Shown here one piece after another: positions 51,178 through 60,782 of a stretch of DNA of 64,000 nucleotides (positions are counted from its first letter, which is position 1; every line of letters begins with the position of its first letter). This DNA comes from Citrobacter braakii (GTDB lineage Bacteria; Pseudomonadota; Gammaproteobacteria; Enterobacterales; Enterobacteriaceae). A program made the position numbers and the translations under genes. The stretch spans positions 496,001-560,000 of the forward strand of contig NZ_NAEW01000001.1 of the NCBI RefSeq assembly GCF_002075345.1, in the 5' to 3' direction. Below the pieces are notes generated by a model. It had not been told where the DNA came from. It searched no databases and saw only the letters and a program-made list of their open reading frames with translations.

Positions 51178-51366
51178 ATGTCTACCCAATTAGACCCGGC
51201 CCAACTGGCAATAGAGTTTTTACGTCGTGATAAAACCGATCTTTCACCAGCTCAGTACCTGAAAAGACTGAAACAGTTAGAGCTGGAGTTCGCGGATTTA
51301 TTGACGCTTTCTTCGACTGAACTTAAAGAAGAGATCTATTTTGCCTGGCGCATGGGCGTTCATTGA
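51178..51366 (+). CDS. ydiH: Small conserved protein YdiH
   Basis: A 62-residue acidic, mostly helical protein starting M-S-T-Q-L-D-P-A-Q-L-A and ending I-Y-F-A-W-R-M-G-V-H, matching E. coli YdiH. The frame extends upstream to 51064 but GAGGATG before 51178 marks the start. Function unknown. A terminator follows. Confidence 0.93.
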   Translation: MSTQLDPAQLAIEFLRRDKTDLSPAQYLKRLKQLELEFADLLTLSSTELKEEIYFAWRMGVH

Positions 51367-51389
51367 TTCCGGTATGCTTATCGTAATGA

Positions 51390-51419
51390 AACCCCGACAC
51401 GCGTTCGGGGTTATTTTTT
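51390..51419 (+). terminator. Terminator after ydiH
   Basis: AACCCCGA (51390-51397) and TCGGGGTT (51405-51412) with a 7-base loop, then A and a T run. Confidence 0.88.
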
Positions 51420-51433
51420 GCGTTAAATCTCAA

Positions 51434-52285
51434 TCACCACTTCATCTCACCAGTATTAACCTTCGCACTTAGCTCCAGAGAACTTGCGTCTGCAAGACCT
51501 GGCCATGCCGCGGTGATGGTTTTAATCACATAATCCGAACCTTTCTTCGCCCCTAACGCCTGCTCAAACGATTGCAGATAGTCCTGTGTGAAGCGAATCG
51601 CTTTATCGCCCACAGGGCGTTCGCCGATGTAATGCCCCGGGACCACCTGGGTGGGTTGTAACTTCTGCATTTCGCTCAGTACGCTACGCCACGCGCTACG
51701 CTGTTCTGCAGATTGCGTATCCGCCGTCCAGACGTGTATACCAGACGCCACGCCGGTACCGCCAATAATGGCACGGTTCGCCGGGATCCAGACATAGGCT
51801 GCATAATCATTAGGGTGGCGCAGCTCCAGCGTTTCACCATCAACTGTGAAATGCGTTTGCGTTGTCGCCTGCGGAACGGTGAGCGATGTTGGCGCGCCAT
51901 CCTTCATTTGCGGACCCCAGAATTGCAGTTTGGCCTCTTTGGTGGCACGGATATGGTCTACTACGTGCGGTGTTGCCAGGACTTTTACCTGTGGGAAGGC
52001 TTTGACGATAGGCTGCAGTCCGAAATAGAAATCCGGATCGCCGGAGGTGATCACGATGGCCTTTAGCGTTTTACCGCTGGCGCGAATCATCTGCACCAGC
52101 TGTTCACCATCTTTAGTACTGAACTGAGCGTCAAACAATATTGCTTCTTTCGGTCCTGAAACCAGCGTTGAAGAGACCGGGAAAATAGCCTTGTCCTGTG
52201 GATTGTAGACGTCCAGCTGTAGCGTCGCGGCAAAGGATGAAGAGGCGAACAGAGGTAACAGCAGGGCCAGCGTTTTAACTTTCAT
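51434..52285 (-). CDS. Periplasmic metallo-beta-lactamase-fold protein with degenerate zinc site
   Basis: A 283-residue secreted protein: signal peptide M-K-V-K-T-L-A-L-L-L-P-L-F-A-S-S-S-F-A-A, then an MBL fold. Where family members have T-H-x-[HD]-x-D-H, this protein has I-T-S-G-D-P-D-F-Y-F-G (residues 79-89), so both metal-binding His of the motif are Ser-81 and Phe-86. Later elements H-P-N-D-Y-A-A-Y and V-V-P-G-H-Y-I-G survive. It resembles the Vmh group of MBL proteins. Reduced or absent hydrolase activity is inferred. It is divergent from a LysR regulator, which probably controls it. Confidence 0.8.
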   Translation of the reverse strand: MKVKTLALLLPLFASSSFAATLQLDVYNPQDKAIFPVSSTLVSGPKEAILFDAQFSTKDGEQLVQMIRASGKTLKAIVITSGDPDFYFGLQPIVKAFPQVKVLATPHVVDHIRATKEAKLQFWGPQMKDGAPTSLTVPQATTQTHFTVDGETLELRHPNDYAAYVWIPANRAIIGGTGVASGIHVWTADTQSAEQRSAWRSVLSEMQKLQPTQVVPGHYIGERPVGDKAIRFTQDYLQSFEQALGAKKGSDYVIKTITAAWPGLADASSLELSAKVNTGEMKW

Positions 52286-52407
52286 GCCAGGTATCCTTGT
52301 GCAGGAAATTGTCTTTTGATAGTTCCTGTATTTTAAGGAAATTCGGATCTGTTAGAATTCCCTTATTAGGACATGCTGAGTTTCATAAAACGATCGGATG
52401 GGATGCA

Positions 52408-53295
52408 ATGGACAGAGTGATGGCGGCAACGGTATTCAACCATATCTGTGATTTGGGCAGTCTGAGCGCCGCCGCGCGTGCGCTGGGGCTTTCCCGTCCG
52501 ATGGTCAGTCGTTACCTCGACGAGATGGAGAAATGGGCGGGTGCAAGGCTTATCCATCGCTCGTCGCGCCGTCTGACAATCACGCCAGCGGGTGAAGAGG
52601 CATTAGTGAAAACGCGTTCTCTGGCGCAGCTTTCGCTGGATATTGGTGCCGCCAGCGCCGCGCAAACTCCCTCTGGCACGCTACGTGTGGCCTGTGCGCA
52701 TTTTACAGCTATGCATATTTTAGCGCCGGTACTGCCCGCGTTTCTGACGAAGTATCCGCAACTGCGTATCGAGGTGGAGATCAATAATCAACCGGTAAGC
52801 CTCGTTGGAGAACGCATTGATGTGGCGATCCGTATAACGGAAAACCCTGAACCTGGAACTATTGCCCGTCGCCTTGGCGACTGTAAATCGGTACTGTGCG
52901 CGTCTGTAGAGTACCTGCATCAACATGGCACTCCTGAGACTATCGACGACCTTACGCAGCATAATTGTCTCTACTACAGCGGGTTTGCCGGAAAATCCTG
53001 GCACTTTCTGGATGCCCAGGGGCGGGCTGCCGCTGTTGCGATTAAAGGCAATTTGAGCGCCGGGATCTCTTCGTTGCTCTGTGAGTCGGCGTTGGCGGGA
53101 ACGGGCATTGCGCTGGTGCCGGAACTGGAGGCGCGGGAAGGGCTGGCACAGGGAAAGCTGGTTAGACTCTTGCCCGAGCTTCAACCAAAAAGCCTGCCAA
53201 TTTATGGTTTATATCTTTCGCGGGAGCATCAGCCTGCAGGACTGCGCCTGTTGCTGGACGCGCTCAGTGAAAAACAGCGCCTAATAATTGATTGA
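52408..53295 (+). CDS. LysR-family transcriptional regulator
   Basis: A 295-residue regulator with an N-terminal LysR winged helix (V-F-N-H-I-C-D-L-G-S-L-S-A-A-A-R-A-L-G-L-S, then R-P-M-V-S-R-Y-L-D-E-M-E) and a substrate-binding co-inducer domain from about 90. The ATG at 52408 fits the family N-terminus; the frame runs back to 52297 without conservation. The divergent MBL gene starts 123 bases away, the standard LysR layout. I do not recognise an E. coli orthologue at this position. Confidence 0.88.
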   Translation: MDRVMAATVFNHICDLGSLSAAARALGLSRPMVSRYLDEMEKWAGARLIHRSSRRLTITPAGEEALVKTRSLAQLSLDIGAASAAQTPSGTLRVACAHFTAMHILAPVLPAFLTKYPQLRIEVEINNQPVSLVGERIDVAIRITENPEPGTIARRLGDCKSVLCASVEYLHQHGTPETIDDLTQHNCLYYSGFAGKSWHFLDAQGRAAAVAIKGNLSAGISSLLCESALAGTGIALVPELEAREGLAQGKLVRLLPELQPKSLPIYGLYLSREHQPAGLRLLLDALSEKQRLIID

Positions 53296-53369
53296 ATACG
53301 CTTATAAAATAGTCAAATCGCAATTTGTGTTAAACAAAACATATCCGGAAGTGAGATTATTCTTATCGC

Positions 53370-53464
53370 CCCTTCAAGAGCTAAGCCATCGTGAGTGCCG
53401 GAGATAAGCGCCGGATGGGGCCGGAACCCTTAAGCCTGCCAGCAAGCAGCCTTAAGGGTTTTTT
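53370..53464 (+). ncRNA. Candidate small RNA, positionally equivalent to RydB
   Basis: Strong hairpin AACCCTTAAG (53425-53434) with CTTAAGGGTT (53451-53460) followed by a T run to 53464, not linked to a near gene end (LysR stops at 53295). TATTCT (53358-53363) is a possible -10. E. coli encodes the sRNA RydB between ydiH and sufA; this is the same interval and strand relative to suf. I cannot confirm sequence identity from memory. Confidence 0.4.
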
Positions 53465-53713
53465 GTTGTTTGTTCATAATTTGAATTTTTTCCCTCCCGT
53501 CATTCCTACGTCTCTCTAAATAGATATTAATTCTGTAAAATGAGTATATATCTAAATCTAAAGAATTTTTTTTACCAGCCTTGCGATTGAGGACAGTGCT
53601 GTAGGCAACTGGCTATCAACGACGCATACTGACTAGATGACCTTGTTGCCAGCCAATTGGGTTGTGGAATGTGAACTCGCCTAAATTGGCAGTGGGGTAG
53701 GTTCGATACTGAA

Positions 53714-53743
53714 AACAGTGGGACTGAAGTCCCACTGTTCAGC
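53714..53743 (-). terminator. Terminator of the T6SS cassette
   Basis: AACAGTGGGACT (53714-53725) and AGTCCCACTGTT (53728-53739) form a perfect 12-base inverted repeat; on the minus strand it continues TTTTC, just after the immunity gene stop. Confidence 0.75.
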
Positions 53744-53751
53744 ATTTTCAT

Positions 53752-53997
53752 TTAATTTTTGCATCTTTCCATTATCATTGACATGAACAATATAAAAATT
53801 CCGTTCAATAATAATGCGCCCATAAAGATAATGGTCATGTGTGTATTGTCCCAGACGCTGGGGTCCATCTCTTTCACATCGGGATAGATTAAATCAAATA
53901 ATTTATTTTCAGGTAAATATTTGAAAATAAATAGAAAAAAACAAACCCAAGATATTGCAAATAAATACCATGTGATGACTTTTTTAATATGTTTCAT
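53752..53997 (-). CDS. Small membrane protein, candidate immunity protein for the Tlde1-type effector
   Basis: An 81-residue protein with two hydrophobic segments (about 8-27 and 54-74) separated by a polar loop of about 26 residues (L-P-E-N-K-L-F-D-L-I-Y-P and on) that is probably periplasmic. It starts inside the effector stop (TAATG). Position and topology fit a membrane-anchored immunity protein acting in the periplasm, where an L,D-transpeptidase effector would work. Low sequence conservation is usual for immunity proteins; no direct family hit is recognised. Confidence 0.7.
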   Translation of the reverse strand: MKHIKKVITWYLFAISWVCFFLFIFKYLPENKLFDLIYPDVKEMDPSVWDNTHMTIIFMGALLLNGIFILFMSMIMERCKN

Positions 53998-54476
53998 TAA
54001 TACACCTGAATAGTGCCGTATGCACGAAGACTGGGGGTAACCAGCATTTGTGGAGTGCTTAAAAGTGCTTCCCGGAGTATGTTGTAATGAGCTCTGCTGG
54101 GAAGAGTTATGCAGCCATTACTGACGCCAGTATACCCCGCAGGGTGCAATCTGAAATACCCACGGCTGACCTTGTTATAGAACGTAACGTCATCTAATTT
54201 TTCATCCTCTCTGAATAATCCGAACCAGATATCGCGGTCTGAACCGCTAATCTCTGACGCAGTATAATCTTTAATTGCGCTGAAAATCCCGCCTTTCGGA
54301 CGCGAAACAATATAGTATTTACCGGGAGGAAGCGGCCCGATATCCTTAATTGCTATCGATTCAGGGTTGTTTCTATGCTCCCCACTGTTACCTGAATATG
54401 CAGGGAAGAAGCCAACTCCGGGGCAGCTAAGACTTGATAGCTGCCCACCGTTTAAATGAAATGTGCAACGAATCAC
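53997..54476 (-). CDS. Tlde1-family T6SS effector (DUF2778, L,D-transpeptidase-like)
   Basis: A 159-residue protein resembling Salmonella Tlde1a: N-terminal F-H-L-N-G-G then L-S-C-P-G-V-G-F-F-P-A-Y-S-G, central I-G-P-L-P-P-G-K-Y-Y-I-V, and the catalytic block with His-111 (F-R-L-H-P-A-G) and Cys-122 (S-N-G-C-I-T-L). Tlde1 proteins are injected into rival cells and attack peptidoglycan by L,D-carboxypeptidase and transpeptidase-exchange activity. The start is GTG, overlapping the hcp stop by four bases (GTGA), so it is translationally coupled to its likely carrier. No T6SS structural genes are in this window. Confidence 0.85.
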   Translation of the reverse strand: MIRCTFHLNGGQLSSLSCPGVGFFPAYSGNSGEHRNNPESIAIKDIGPLPPGKYYIVSRPKGGIFSAIKDYTASEISGSDRDIWFGLFREDEKLDDVTFYNKVSRGYFRLHPAGYTGVSNGCITLPSRAHYNILREALLSTPQMLVTPSLRAYGTIQVY

Positions 54477-54955
54477 CGTTCACTCCAGGAATCAGAAAAT
54501 ATTATATTCCCGTCGCAGTGTTTCCAGGTTATTCGTTCATATCTAAGAGCAATACTTTCAAGGTGATTGTGTTTTTCAGTGGCTGCGTTTTTCACGTCAT
54601 GCATTAGAGGACAAATTGAAACCACCTTCACTGTTTCGAGTAGCATATTGAAGTATTCAACTTCCTGTCCTGCATCATTGATTTTGTACCATTTAAATTC
54701 GGCCTCTTTAAGGGTTTGTCCAGTGGCTACTGCTTTGTAAAAATATGGACTGGAGCTATCAAACTCCTTTTCAAATATAAGAGCGGTGTGTACTCGTGTT
54801 CCTGTTATTTTCCCTGTGTTGTTGTCGGTAGGGAGGTGCAGGCCATGACTAAACCCTAAGATCTCAATGCTCCCCACACGGTCGCGAACATCTACAGAAC
54901 CCTTGATGTCTGCTCCTCCATCATCTTTTAACCACAAATACGCAGGTATAGCCAT
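54473..54955 (-). CDS. hcp: Orphan Hcp, type VI secretion tube protein
   Basis: A 160-residue Hcp1-family protein: M-A-I-P-A-Y-L-W-L-K-D-D-G-G-A-D-I-K-G, E-I-L-G-F-S-H-G-L-H, a central T-G-T-R-V-H-T-A-L and Y-E-R-I-T-W-K-H near the C-terminus. Hcp hexamers form the expelled tube of the T6SS and chaperone small effectors in their lumen. Here it is fused by overlap to an effector gene rather than to sheath or baseplate genes, as in orphan hcp islands. Codon use is more AT-rich than neighbouring suf genes, suggesting acquisition. Confidence 0.92.
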   Translation of the reverse strand: MAIPAYLWLKDDGGADIKGSVDVRDRVGSIEILGFSHGLHLPTDNNTGKITGTRVHTALIFEKEFDSSSPYFYKAVATGQTLKEAEFKWYKINDAGQEVEYFNMLLETVKVVSICPLMHDVKNAATEKHNHLESIALRYERITWKHCDGNIIFSDSWSER

Positions 54956-55617
54956 TTAAAACTCCATTTCACATACGCAAGGTAACTGTAATAAACGACA
55001 TGACGCATGAATACGCAAGGCAATAAATGTCATACATTTTTATTATGTTTTATTGATATTTATGAGAGGAATAAAAAGCTTAGAATTAAAAATGAATAGT
55101 AATGATGCACATATAAGAATAGTGAGATTTTGAAGCGAAATATATTTCTTAATTCTGATATTGAGAAAGTCTTTGTAATGCTATCAAGCAGGATCTTAAA
55201 AGTAGACGCGCAAACCGTACTGTCGATTTTGTTCGGAAGGTGTTGTGGTGTTTGGGATAAATCACGCGCAGAGGGCGCATGAAAAAGGGTGAAGTTTGGG
55301 GGGCAAAAACGCACTGGGGCGCAATTTAGAGGATTAACTAGTCCGTTTTTGTCTATAACAAGAAGAGATTAAGAGAATGATTATACAATAGTCGTATGAT
55401 TTCATTAAATTTTTAAAACTTATCACTTAAATAGACATTATCTATACATCTTTTAGTCTTTGACCTGTCTGTACGATTCAATTGTTAAAATCCATTATTA
55501 ATCAATGCATTGAACAAAAAAATCCATCCCTGTTAACCCACGCAGCAGGGTCTATGCTTAGTAAAAGGGGGCAAAAAGGGCGATTAACCCGAATGCCCCT
55601 GCTGTTGAGGGGTTGAA
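54956..55617. promoter_or_regulatory. Non-coding stretch between hcp and the sufA Fur box
   Basis: About 660 bases, strongly AT-rich. An 84-codon minus-strand frame (55060-55314) lacks a start signal or family features and is not called. The right third is the long sufA control region: an IHF site at 55500-55512 and AT tracts. The left third should hold the hcp promoter. Confidence 0.5.
55500..55512 (+). promoter_or_regulatory. IHF site in the sufA promoter
   Basis: AATCAATGCATTG fits WATCAANNNNTTR exactly. In E. coli IHF bends the suf promoter to help OxyR activation; the same distance from the Fur box is kept. Confidence 0.65.
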
Positions 55618-55634
55618 GTGATAATCATTATCAC
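55618..55634 (+). promoter_or_regulatory. Fur box of the suf operon
   Basis: Perfect palindrome GTGATAATCATTATCAC, 46 bases before the sufA start. It shares its 15-base core TGATAATCATTATCA with the hemP Fur box. Confidence 0.9.
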
Positions 55635-55679
55635 TAACATGTTGTTATAGCTTGAAAGCTAGTGACTCGAGGTAACCCT

Positions 55680-56048
55680 ATGGAATTGCATTCAGGAACA
55701 TTTAACCCGGACGATTTTGCCTGGCGTGGTCTGACGTTAACGCCAGCGGCTGCGGCGCACATCCGCGAGCTGGTGGCAAAGCAACCCGACATGTTAGGCG
55801 TGCGTTTAGGCGTGAAGCAAACGGGATGCGCGGGATTTGGCTACGTGCTGGACACCGTTCGCCAGGCGGAAAAAGACGATCTGCTGTTTGAAACGGAGGG
55901 GGCCAGACTTTATGTACCGTTACAGGCGATGCCGTTTATCGACGGCACAGAAGTTGATTTCGTGCGCGAAGGATTAAATCAGCTATTTAAATTTCATAAC
56001 CCGAAAGCCCAGAACGAATGCGGCTGTGGCGAAAGTTTTGGGGTATAG
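55680..56048 (+). CDS. sufA: Fe-S cluster carrier SufA
   Basis: A 122-residue A-type carrier that takes Fe-S clusters from SufBCD to target proteins. The three ligand cysteines are Cys-50 (Q-T-G-C-A-G-F) and Cys-114/Cys-116 (N-E-C-G-C-G-E). GAGGTAA precedes the ATG at 55680. First gene of sufABCDSE, the stress and iron-starvation Fe-S assembly operon. Confidence 0.97.
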   Translation: MELHSGTFNPDDFAWRGLTLTPAAAAHIRELVAKQPDMLGVRLGVKQTGCAGFGYVLDTVRQAEKDDLLFETEGARLYVPLQAMPFIDGTEVDFVREGLNQLFKFHNPKAQNECGCGESFGV

Positions 56049-56056
56049 GCGGTACT

Positions 56057-57544
56057 ATGTCTCGTAATACTGAAGCAACTGACGATGTCAACACCTGGGC
56101 TGGCGGGCACCTTAATTACAAAGAGGGCTTCTTCACCCATCTACAAACCGATGAGCTGGCGAAAGGGATCAACGAAGATGTCGTGCGCGCGATTTCGGCA
56201 AAACGTAATGAACCCGACTGGATGCTGGAATTTCGCCTGAATGCCTTTAAAGCGTGGCTAACCATGGAAGAGCCGCACTGGCTAAAAGCGCATTACGATA
56301 AGCTGAACTACCAGGAGTACAGTTATTACTCCGCGCCGTCCTGCGGTAATTGCGATGAAACCTGCGCGTCTGAGCCGGGCGCGGTGCAGCAAACGGGGGC
56401 AAATGCGTTTTTAAGTAAAGAAGTTGAGGACGCATTCGAGCAGCTTGGCGTGCCGGTCCGCGAAGGCAAAGAGGTGGCGGTTGATGCCATTTTTGACTCG
56501 GTGTCGGTGGCGACAACTTATCGCGATAAACTGGCGGAACAGGGCATTATTTTCTGTTCGTTTGGTGAGGCGATTCACGATCACCCTGAGCTGGTAAAAC
56601 AATATCTGGGTACGGTTGTCCCGGGTAATGACAATTTCTTTGCGGCGCTAAATGCGGCGGTGGCCTCCGACGGCACGTTTATTTATGTCCCGAAAGGTGT
56701 GCGTTGCCCAATGGAACTGTCGACCTATTTCCGTATAAATGCGGAAAAAACCGGTCAGTTTGAACGCACCATTCTGGTTGCGGATGAGGGCAGTTACGTC
56801 AGCTATATCGAAGGCTGTTCAGCCCCGGTACGCGATAGCTACCAACTGCATGCCGCGGTGGTAGAAGTCATCATCCACAAAGATGCCGAAGTGAAATACT
56901 CGACGGTACAAAACTGGTTCCCTGGTGATGGTAACACCGGCGGCATTTTGAACTTCGTCACCAAGCGCGCTCTGTGCGAAGGCGAAAACAGCAAAATGTC
57001 GTGGACGCAGTCGGAAACCGGCTCGGCCATTACCTGGAAATACCCAAGCTGTATTCTGCGCGGCGACAACTCTATCGGCGAATTCTACTCCGTCGCGCTG
57101 ACCAGTGGTTATCAGCAGGCCGATACCGGCACCAAGATGATCCACATCGGCAAGAACACCAAATCGACCATTATCTCGAAAGGGATCTCTGCGGGACACA
57201 GTCAAAACAGCTATCGCGGCTTAGTGAAGATCATGCCGACCGCAACCAACGCCCGCAACTATACCCAATGCGACTCGATGCTGATTGGCGCGGATTGTGG
57301 AGCGCACACCTTCCCGTATGTGGAGTGTCGTAACAATAGCGCCCAGCTTGAGCATGAAGCCACGACCTCGCGCATTGGTGAAGACCAGCTGTTTTACTGT
57401 TTGCAGCGCGGCATCAGCGAAGAGGATGCCATTTCGATGATCGTCAATGGTTTCTGTAAAGACGTGTTCTCTGAACTGCCGCTGGAATTTGCCGTTGAAG
57501 CGCAAAAACTTCTCGCCATAAGTCTTGAACACAGCGTCGGTTAA
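56057..57544 (+). CDS. sufB: Fe-S scaffold subunit SufB
   Basis: A 495-residue scaffold on which new clusters form within SufBC2D. Right-handed beta-helix core, cysteine-rich N-terminal [10 protein letters not shown], and the functional Cys in the [14 protein letters not shown] region. The start is the ATG at 56057, nine bases after sufA ends; the frame reads back into sufA by chance. Confidence 0.97.
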   Translation: MSRNTEATDDVNTWAGGHLNYKEGFFTHLQTDELAKGINEDVVRAISAKRNEPDWMLEFRLNAFKAWLTMEEPHWLKAHYDKLNYQEYSYYSAPSCGNCDETCASEPGAVQQTGANAFLSKEVEDAFEQLGVPVREGKEVAVDAIFDSVSVATTYRDKLAEQGIIFCSFGEAIHDHPELVKQYLGTVVPGNDNFFAALNAAVASDGTFIYVPKGVRCPMELSTYFRINAEKTGQFERTILVADEGSYVSYIEGCSAPVRDSYQLHAAVVEVIIHKDAEVKYSTVQNWFPGDGNTGGILNFVTKRALCEGENSKMSWTQSETGSAITWKYPSCILRGDNSIGEFYSVALTSGYQQADTGTKMIHIGKNTKSTIISKGISAGHSQNSYRGLVKIMPTATNARNYTQCDSMLIGADCGAHTFPYVECRNNSAQLEHEATTSRIGEDQLFYCLQRGISEEDAISMIVNGFCKDVFSELPLEFAVEAQKLLAISLEHSVG

Positions 57545-57560
57545 AATTTAAGGAAAGCAC

Positions 57561-58307
57561 ATGTTAAGCATTAAAGATTTACAGGTCAGTGTGGAAGATA
57601 AGGCGATCCTGCGTGGGCTGAGCCTGGATATTGGCCCCGGAGAGGTACACGCCATTATGGGGCCGAACGGTTCCGGGAAAAGTACGCTTTCCGCAACGCT
57701 CGCCGGGCGCGATGACTACGAAGTCACCGGCGGGACGGTAGAATTTAACGGTAAGGATTTACTGGAACTGTCACCCGAAGACCGGGCCGGTGAAGGGATC
57801 TTTATGGCATTTCAGTATCCGGTAGAAATCCCCGGCGTCAGTAATCAGTTTTTCCTGCAAACGGCACTGAATGCGGTGCGCAGCTACCGTGGCGAAGAGT
57901 CTCTGGACAGGTTTGACTTCCAGGATCTGATGGAAGAGAAAATCGCGTTATTGAAGATGCCGGAAGATTTGCTAACGCGTTCGGTCAACGTTGGTTTCTC
58001 AGGTGGCGAGAAAAAGCGTAATGACATTTTGCAAATGGCGGTGCTGGAACCTCAGCTGTGCATTCTTGATGAGTCGGACTCCGGGCTGGATATCGACGCG
58101 CTGAAAGTCGTTGCGGATGGCGTGAACTCGCTGCGCGACGGGCAACGTTCATTCATTATCGTCACCCACTATCAGCGCATCCTGGATTACATCAAACCCG
58201 ATTATGTGCACGTTCTCTACCAGGGGCGAATTGTGAAATCCGGTGATTTCACGCTGGTCAAACAACTGGAGGAGCAAGGTTATGGCTGGCTTAGCGAACA
58301 GCAGTAA
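57561..58307 (+). CDS. sufC: Fe-S assembly ATPase SufC
   Basis: A 248-residue ABC-type ATPase. Walker A G-P-N-G-S-G-K-S-T (34-42), signature F-S-G-G-E-K-K-R-N-D, Walker B L-C-I-L-D-E-S-D-S-G-L-D, switch His in V-T-H-Y-Q-R. ATP-driven movement of SufC opens the SufB-SufD interface. It overlaps sufD by 26 bases. Confidence 0.97.
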   Translation: MLSIKDLQVSVEDKAILRGLSLDIGPGEVHAIMGPNGSGKSTLSATLAGRDDYEVTGGTVEFNGKDLLELSPEDRAGEGIFMAFQYPVEIPGVSNQFFLQTALNAVRSYRGEESLDRFDFQDLMEEKIALLKMPEDLLTRSVNVGFSGGEKKRNDILQMAVLEPQLCILDESDSGLDIDALKVVADGVNSLRDGQRSFIIVTHYQRILDYIKPDYVHVLYQGRIVKSGDFTLVKQLEEQGYGWLSEQQ

Positions 58308-59553
58308 CGTGCTGCAACAGTGGCATCATCTGTTTGAAACGCAAGGGGAGACGCGCTCGCACCATGCCCATCAGCACCTGCAGCAGATGCTGCGTCTGGG
58401 ACTGCCAACGCGTAAGCATGAGGACTGGAAATACACACCGCTGGAAGGATTAACCAACAGCCAGTTTGTCAGTCATGTCACTGAGATAACGTCCGCCCAG
58501 TGTGAAGCGTTAGCGCCGGCTATTGATGCTGTCCGCCTGGTGTTTGTTGACGGGCAATTCTGTCCAACGCTCAGCGACAGCGTGGAAGGTAGCGGGTTTA
58601 ACATTACCGTTGATGATGTGCGCCAGTCGCTACCGGCGGCTATCCAACCGGAAGTCTTTCTGCACCTGACCGAAAGCCTCTCCCGCAGCGTAACGCACAT
58701 TCAGGTGAAGCGTAACCAGCGACCGGCAAAACCGTTGCTGCTGCTGCACATTACCCAGGGGCTGGCGGGTGATGAGGTGAACACGGCGCACTATCGCCAC
58801 CATCTGGATCTGGCAGAAGGCGCAGAAGCCACCGTCATTGAACACTATGTCAGCCTCAGCGAATATCGCCATTTTACCGGTGCACGATTAACGATGAACG
58901 TCGCGGCAAACGCACACTTGCGTCACATCAAACTGGCGTTTGAGAATCCGCTCAGCCACCACTTCGCGCATAATGATATTCAGTTGGGCGCTGATGCCAC
59001 GGCCGCCAGCCACAGCTTTTTACTCGGTGATGCGGTGTTGCGCCATAACACCAGCACCCAGCTTAACGGCGAAAACACCACGCTTCGGCTTAACAGCCTG
59101 GCGATGCCGGTGAAAAATGAAGTCTGCGATACCCGCACCTGGCTTGCGCACAACAAGGGATATTGCAACAGTCGACAACTGCATAAAACGATTGTCAGCG
59201 ATAAGGGGCGGGCGGTATTCAATGGCCTGATCAACGTCGCTCAGCACGCCATTAAAACCGACGGTCAGATGACCAACAATAATTTGCTGCTCGGAAAACT
59301 GGCGGAAGTAGATACCAAACCGCAGCTTGAAATTTATGCCGACGACGTGAAATGCAGCCACGGGGCGACGGTAGGGCGGATCGACGACGAGCAGATGTTC
59401 TATCTGCGTTCGCGCGGGATCGGCCAGCAGGATGCCCAACAAATGATTCTCTATGCGTTTGCCGCTGAGCTGACGGAAGCCCTGGGCGAGGAAACGCTGA
59501 AACAACAGGTCCTGGCACGGATCGCCCAACGCTTGCCGGGAGGCGTAGCATGA
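58282..59553 (+). CDS. sufD: Fe-S assembly protein SufD
   Basis: A 423-residue SufB paralogue with the beta-helix core and catalytically important His in [12 protein letters not shown]. The start is the ATG at 58282, with GGAGGA ahead of it inside sufC. SufD helps iron entry into the SufBC2D complex. It overlaps sufS by four bases. Confidence 0.97.
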   Translation: MAGLANSSNVLQQWHHLFETQGETRSHHAHQHLQQMLRLGLPTRKHEDWKYTPLEGLTNSQFVSHVTEITSAQCEALAPAIDAVRLVFVDGQFCPTLSDSVEGSGFNITVDDVRQSLPAAIQPEVFLHLTESLSRSVTHIQVKRNQRPAKPLLLLHITQGLAGDEVNTAHYRHHLDLAEGAEATVIEHYVSLSEYRHFTGARLTMNVAANAHLRHIKLAFENPLSHHFAHNDIQLGADATAASHSFLLGDAVLRHNTSTQLNGENTTLRLNSLAMPVKNEVCDTRTWLAHNKGYCNSRQLHKTIVSDKGRAVFNGLINVAQHAIKTDGQMTNNNLLLGKLAEVDTKPQLEIYADDVKCSHGATVGRIDDEQMFYLRSRGIGQQDAQQMILYAFAAELTEALGEETLKQQVLARIAQRLPGGVA

Positions 59554-60770
59554 CATTTCCCATTGAAAAAGTGCGGGCTGATTTTCCGGTCCTGACGCGT
59601 GAAGTGAACGGTTTACCGTTGGCGTATCTGGATAGCGCCGCCAGTGCGCAAAAGCCTAACCAGGTGATTGATGCCGAAGCCGAGTTTTACCGTCACGGCT
59701 ATGCCGCGGTCCACCGCGGGATCCATACGCTGAGCGCGCAGGCCACGGAAAAAATGGAGAATGTGCGCAAGCTCGCCTCGCTGTTTATCAATGCCCGTTC
59801 AGCTGAAGAACTGGTGTTTGTTCGCGGCACAACGGAAGGTATCAACCTGGTAGCTAACAGCTGGGGCGGCAGCAATGTGCGGGCGGGCGATAACATTATC
59901 ATCAGCGAAATGGAGCACCACGCCAATATTGTGCCCTGGCAGATGTTGTGCGCCCGCGTAGGTGCAGAACTGCGCGTTATTCCGCTCAATACAGAGGGTA
60001 CGTTGCAACTGGAAACGCTGCCGACGCTGTTTGACGATCGCACGAAACTGCTGGCGATTACCCATGTGTCTAACGTGCTGGGCACGGAAAACCCATTGGT
60101 TGAGATGATTGAGCTGGCGCATCAATACGGCGCGAAAGTGCTGGTGGATGGCGCACAGGCAGTTATGCATCATCAGGTTGATGTGCAGGCGCTGGATTGC
60201 GACTTCTATGTTTTCTCTGGGCACAAGCTCTACGGGCCAACCGGTATTGGCGTTCTGTATGCCAGAGAGTCGTTGCTGCAGGAGATGCCGCCGTGGGAAG
60301 GCGGTGGGTCGATGATTGCGACGGTGAGCCTGAGCCAGGGGACGACGTGGGCCAAAGCCCCCTGGCGGTTTGAAGCCGGAACGCCAAACACCGGGGGAAT
60401 TATTGGACTCGGCGCGGCTATTGAATATGTTTCCGCGCTGGGGCTTACTGAAATCAGCGAATATGAACAATTCCTGATGCGCTATGCGCTGGAACAGCTG
60501 GCGGATGTGCCGGATTTAACGCTCTACGGGCCGGATAACCGTCTGGGGGTGATTGCGTTTAACCTCGGCAAACATCATGCCTATGATGTCGGGAGTTTTC
60601 TTGATAACTATGGCATCGCCGTGCGGACAGGGCATCACTGCGCTATGCCGCTGATGGCCCACTATAACGTTCCTGCGATGTGCCGGGCGTCGATTGCCAT
60701 GTACAACACCCACGAAGAAGTGGATCGCCTGGTAACGGGCCTCAAGCGTATTCATCACTTACTGGGATAA
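59550..60770 (+). CDS. sufS: Cysteine desulfurase SufS
   Basis: A 406-residue group II PLP enzyme that removes sulfur from cysteine as a persulfide. PLP Lys lies in [11 protein letters not shown] (near 226) and catalytic Cys in [11 protein letters not shown] (near 364). It passes sulfur to SufE, whose gene follows after 12 bases. Confidence 0.97.
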   Translation: MTFPIEKVRADFPVLTREVNGLPLAYLDSAASAQKPNQVIDAEAEFYRHGYAAVHRGIHTLSAQATEKMENVRKLASLFINARSAEELVFVRGTTEGINLVANSWGGSNVRAGDNIIISEMEHHANIVPWQMLCARVGAELRVIPLNTEGTLQLETLPTLFDDRTKLLAITHVSNVLGTENPLVEMIELAHQYGAKVLVDGAQAVMHHQVDVQALDCDFYVFSGHKLYGPTGIGVLYARESLLQEMPPWEGGGSMIATVSLSQGTTWAKAPWRFEAGTPNTGGIIGLGAAIEYVSALGLTEISEYEQFLMRYALEQLADVPDLTLYGPDNRLGVIAFNLGKHHAYDVGSFLDNYGIAVRTGHHCAMPLMAHYNVPAMCRASIAMYNTHEEVDRLVTGLKRIHHLLG

Positions 60771-60782
60771 CAGGGAGGCGTT

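Larger units (their letters stand above)
53296..53751. other. Non-coding stretch between the LysR gene and the T6SS cassette
   Basis: A 456-base gap without a convincing protein gene. It contains the terminator-tailed candidate sRNA (53370-53464) and the 12-base inverted repeat at 53714-53739. GGTTCGATAC at 53700-53709 resembles a tRNA T-arm, but no cloverleaf surrounds it. Confidence 0.5.

Noticed and set aside
53640-53715. tRNA-like GGTTCGATAC stretch
   Set aside because: No acceptor stem, D-arm or anticodon arm can be folded around it.
55060-55314. 84-codon minus-strand frame between hcp and sufA
   Set aside because: AT-rich non-coding composition, no ribosome binding site, no family resemblance.
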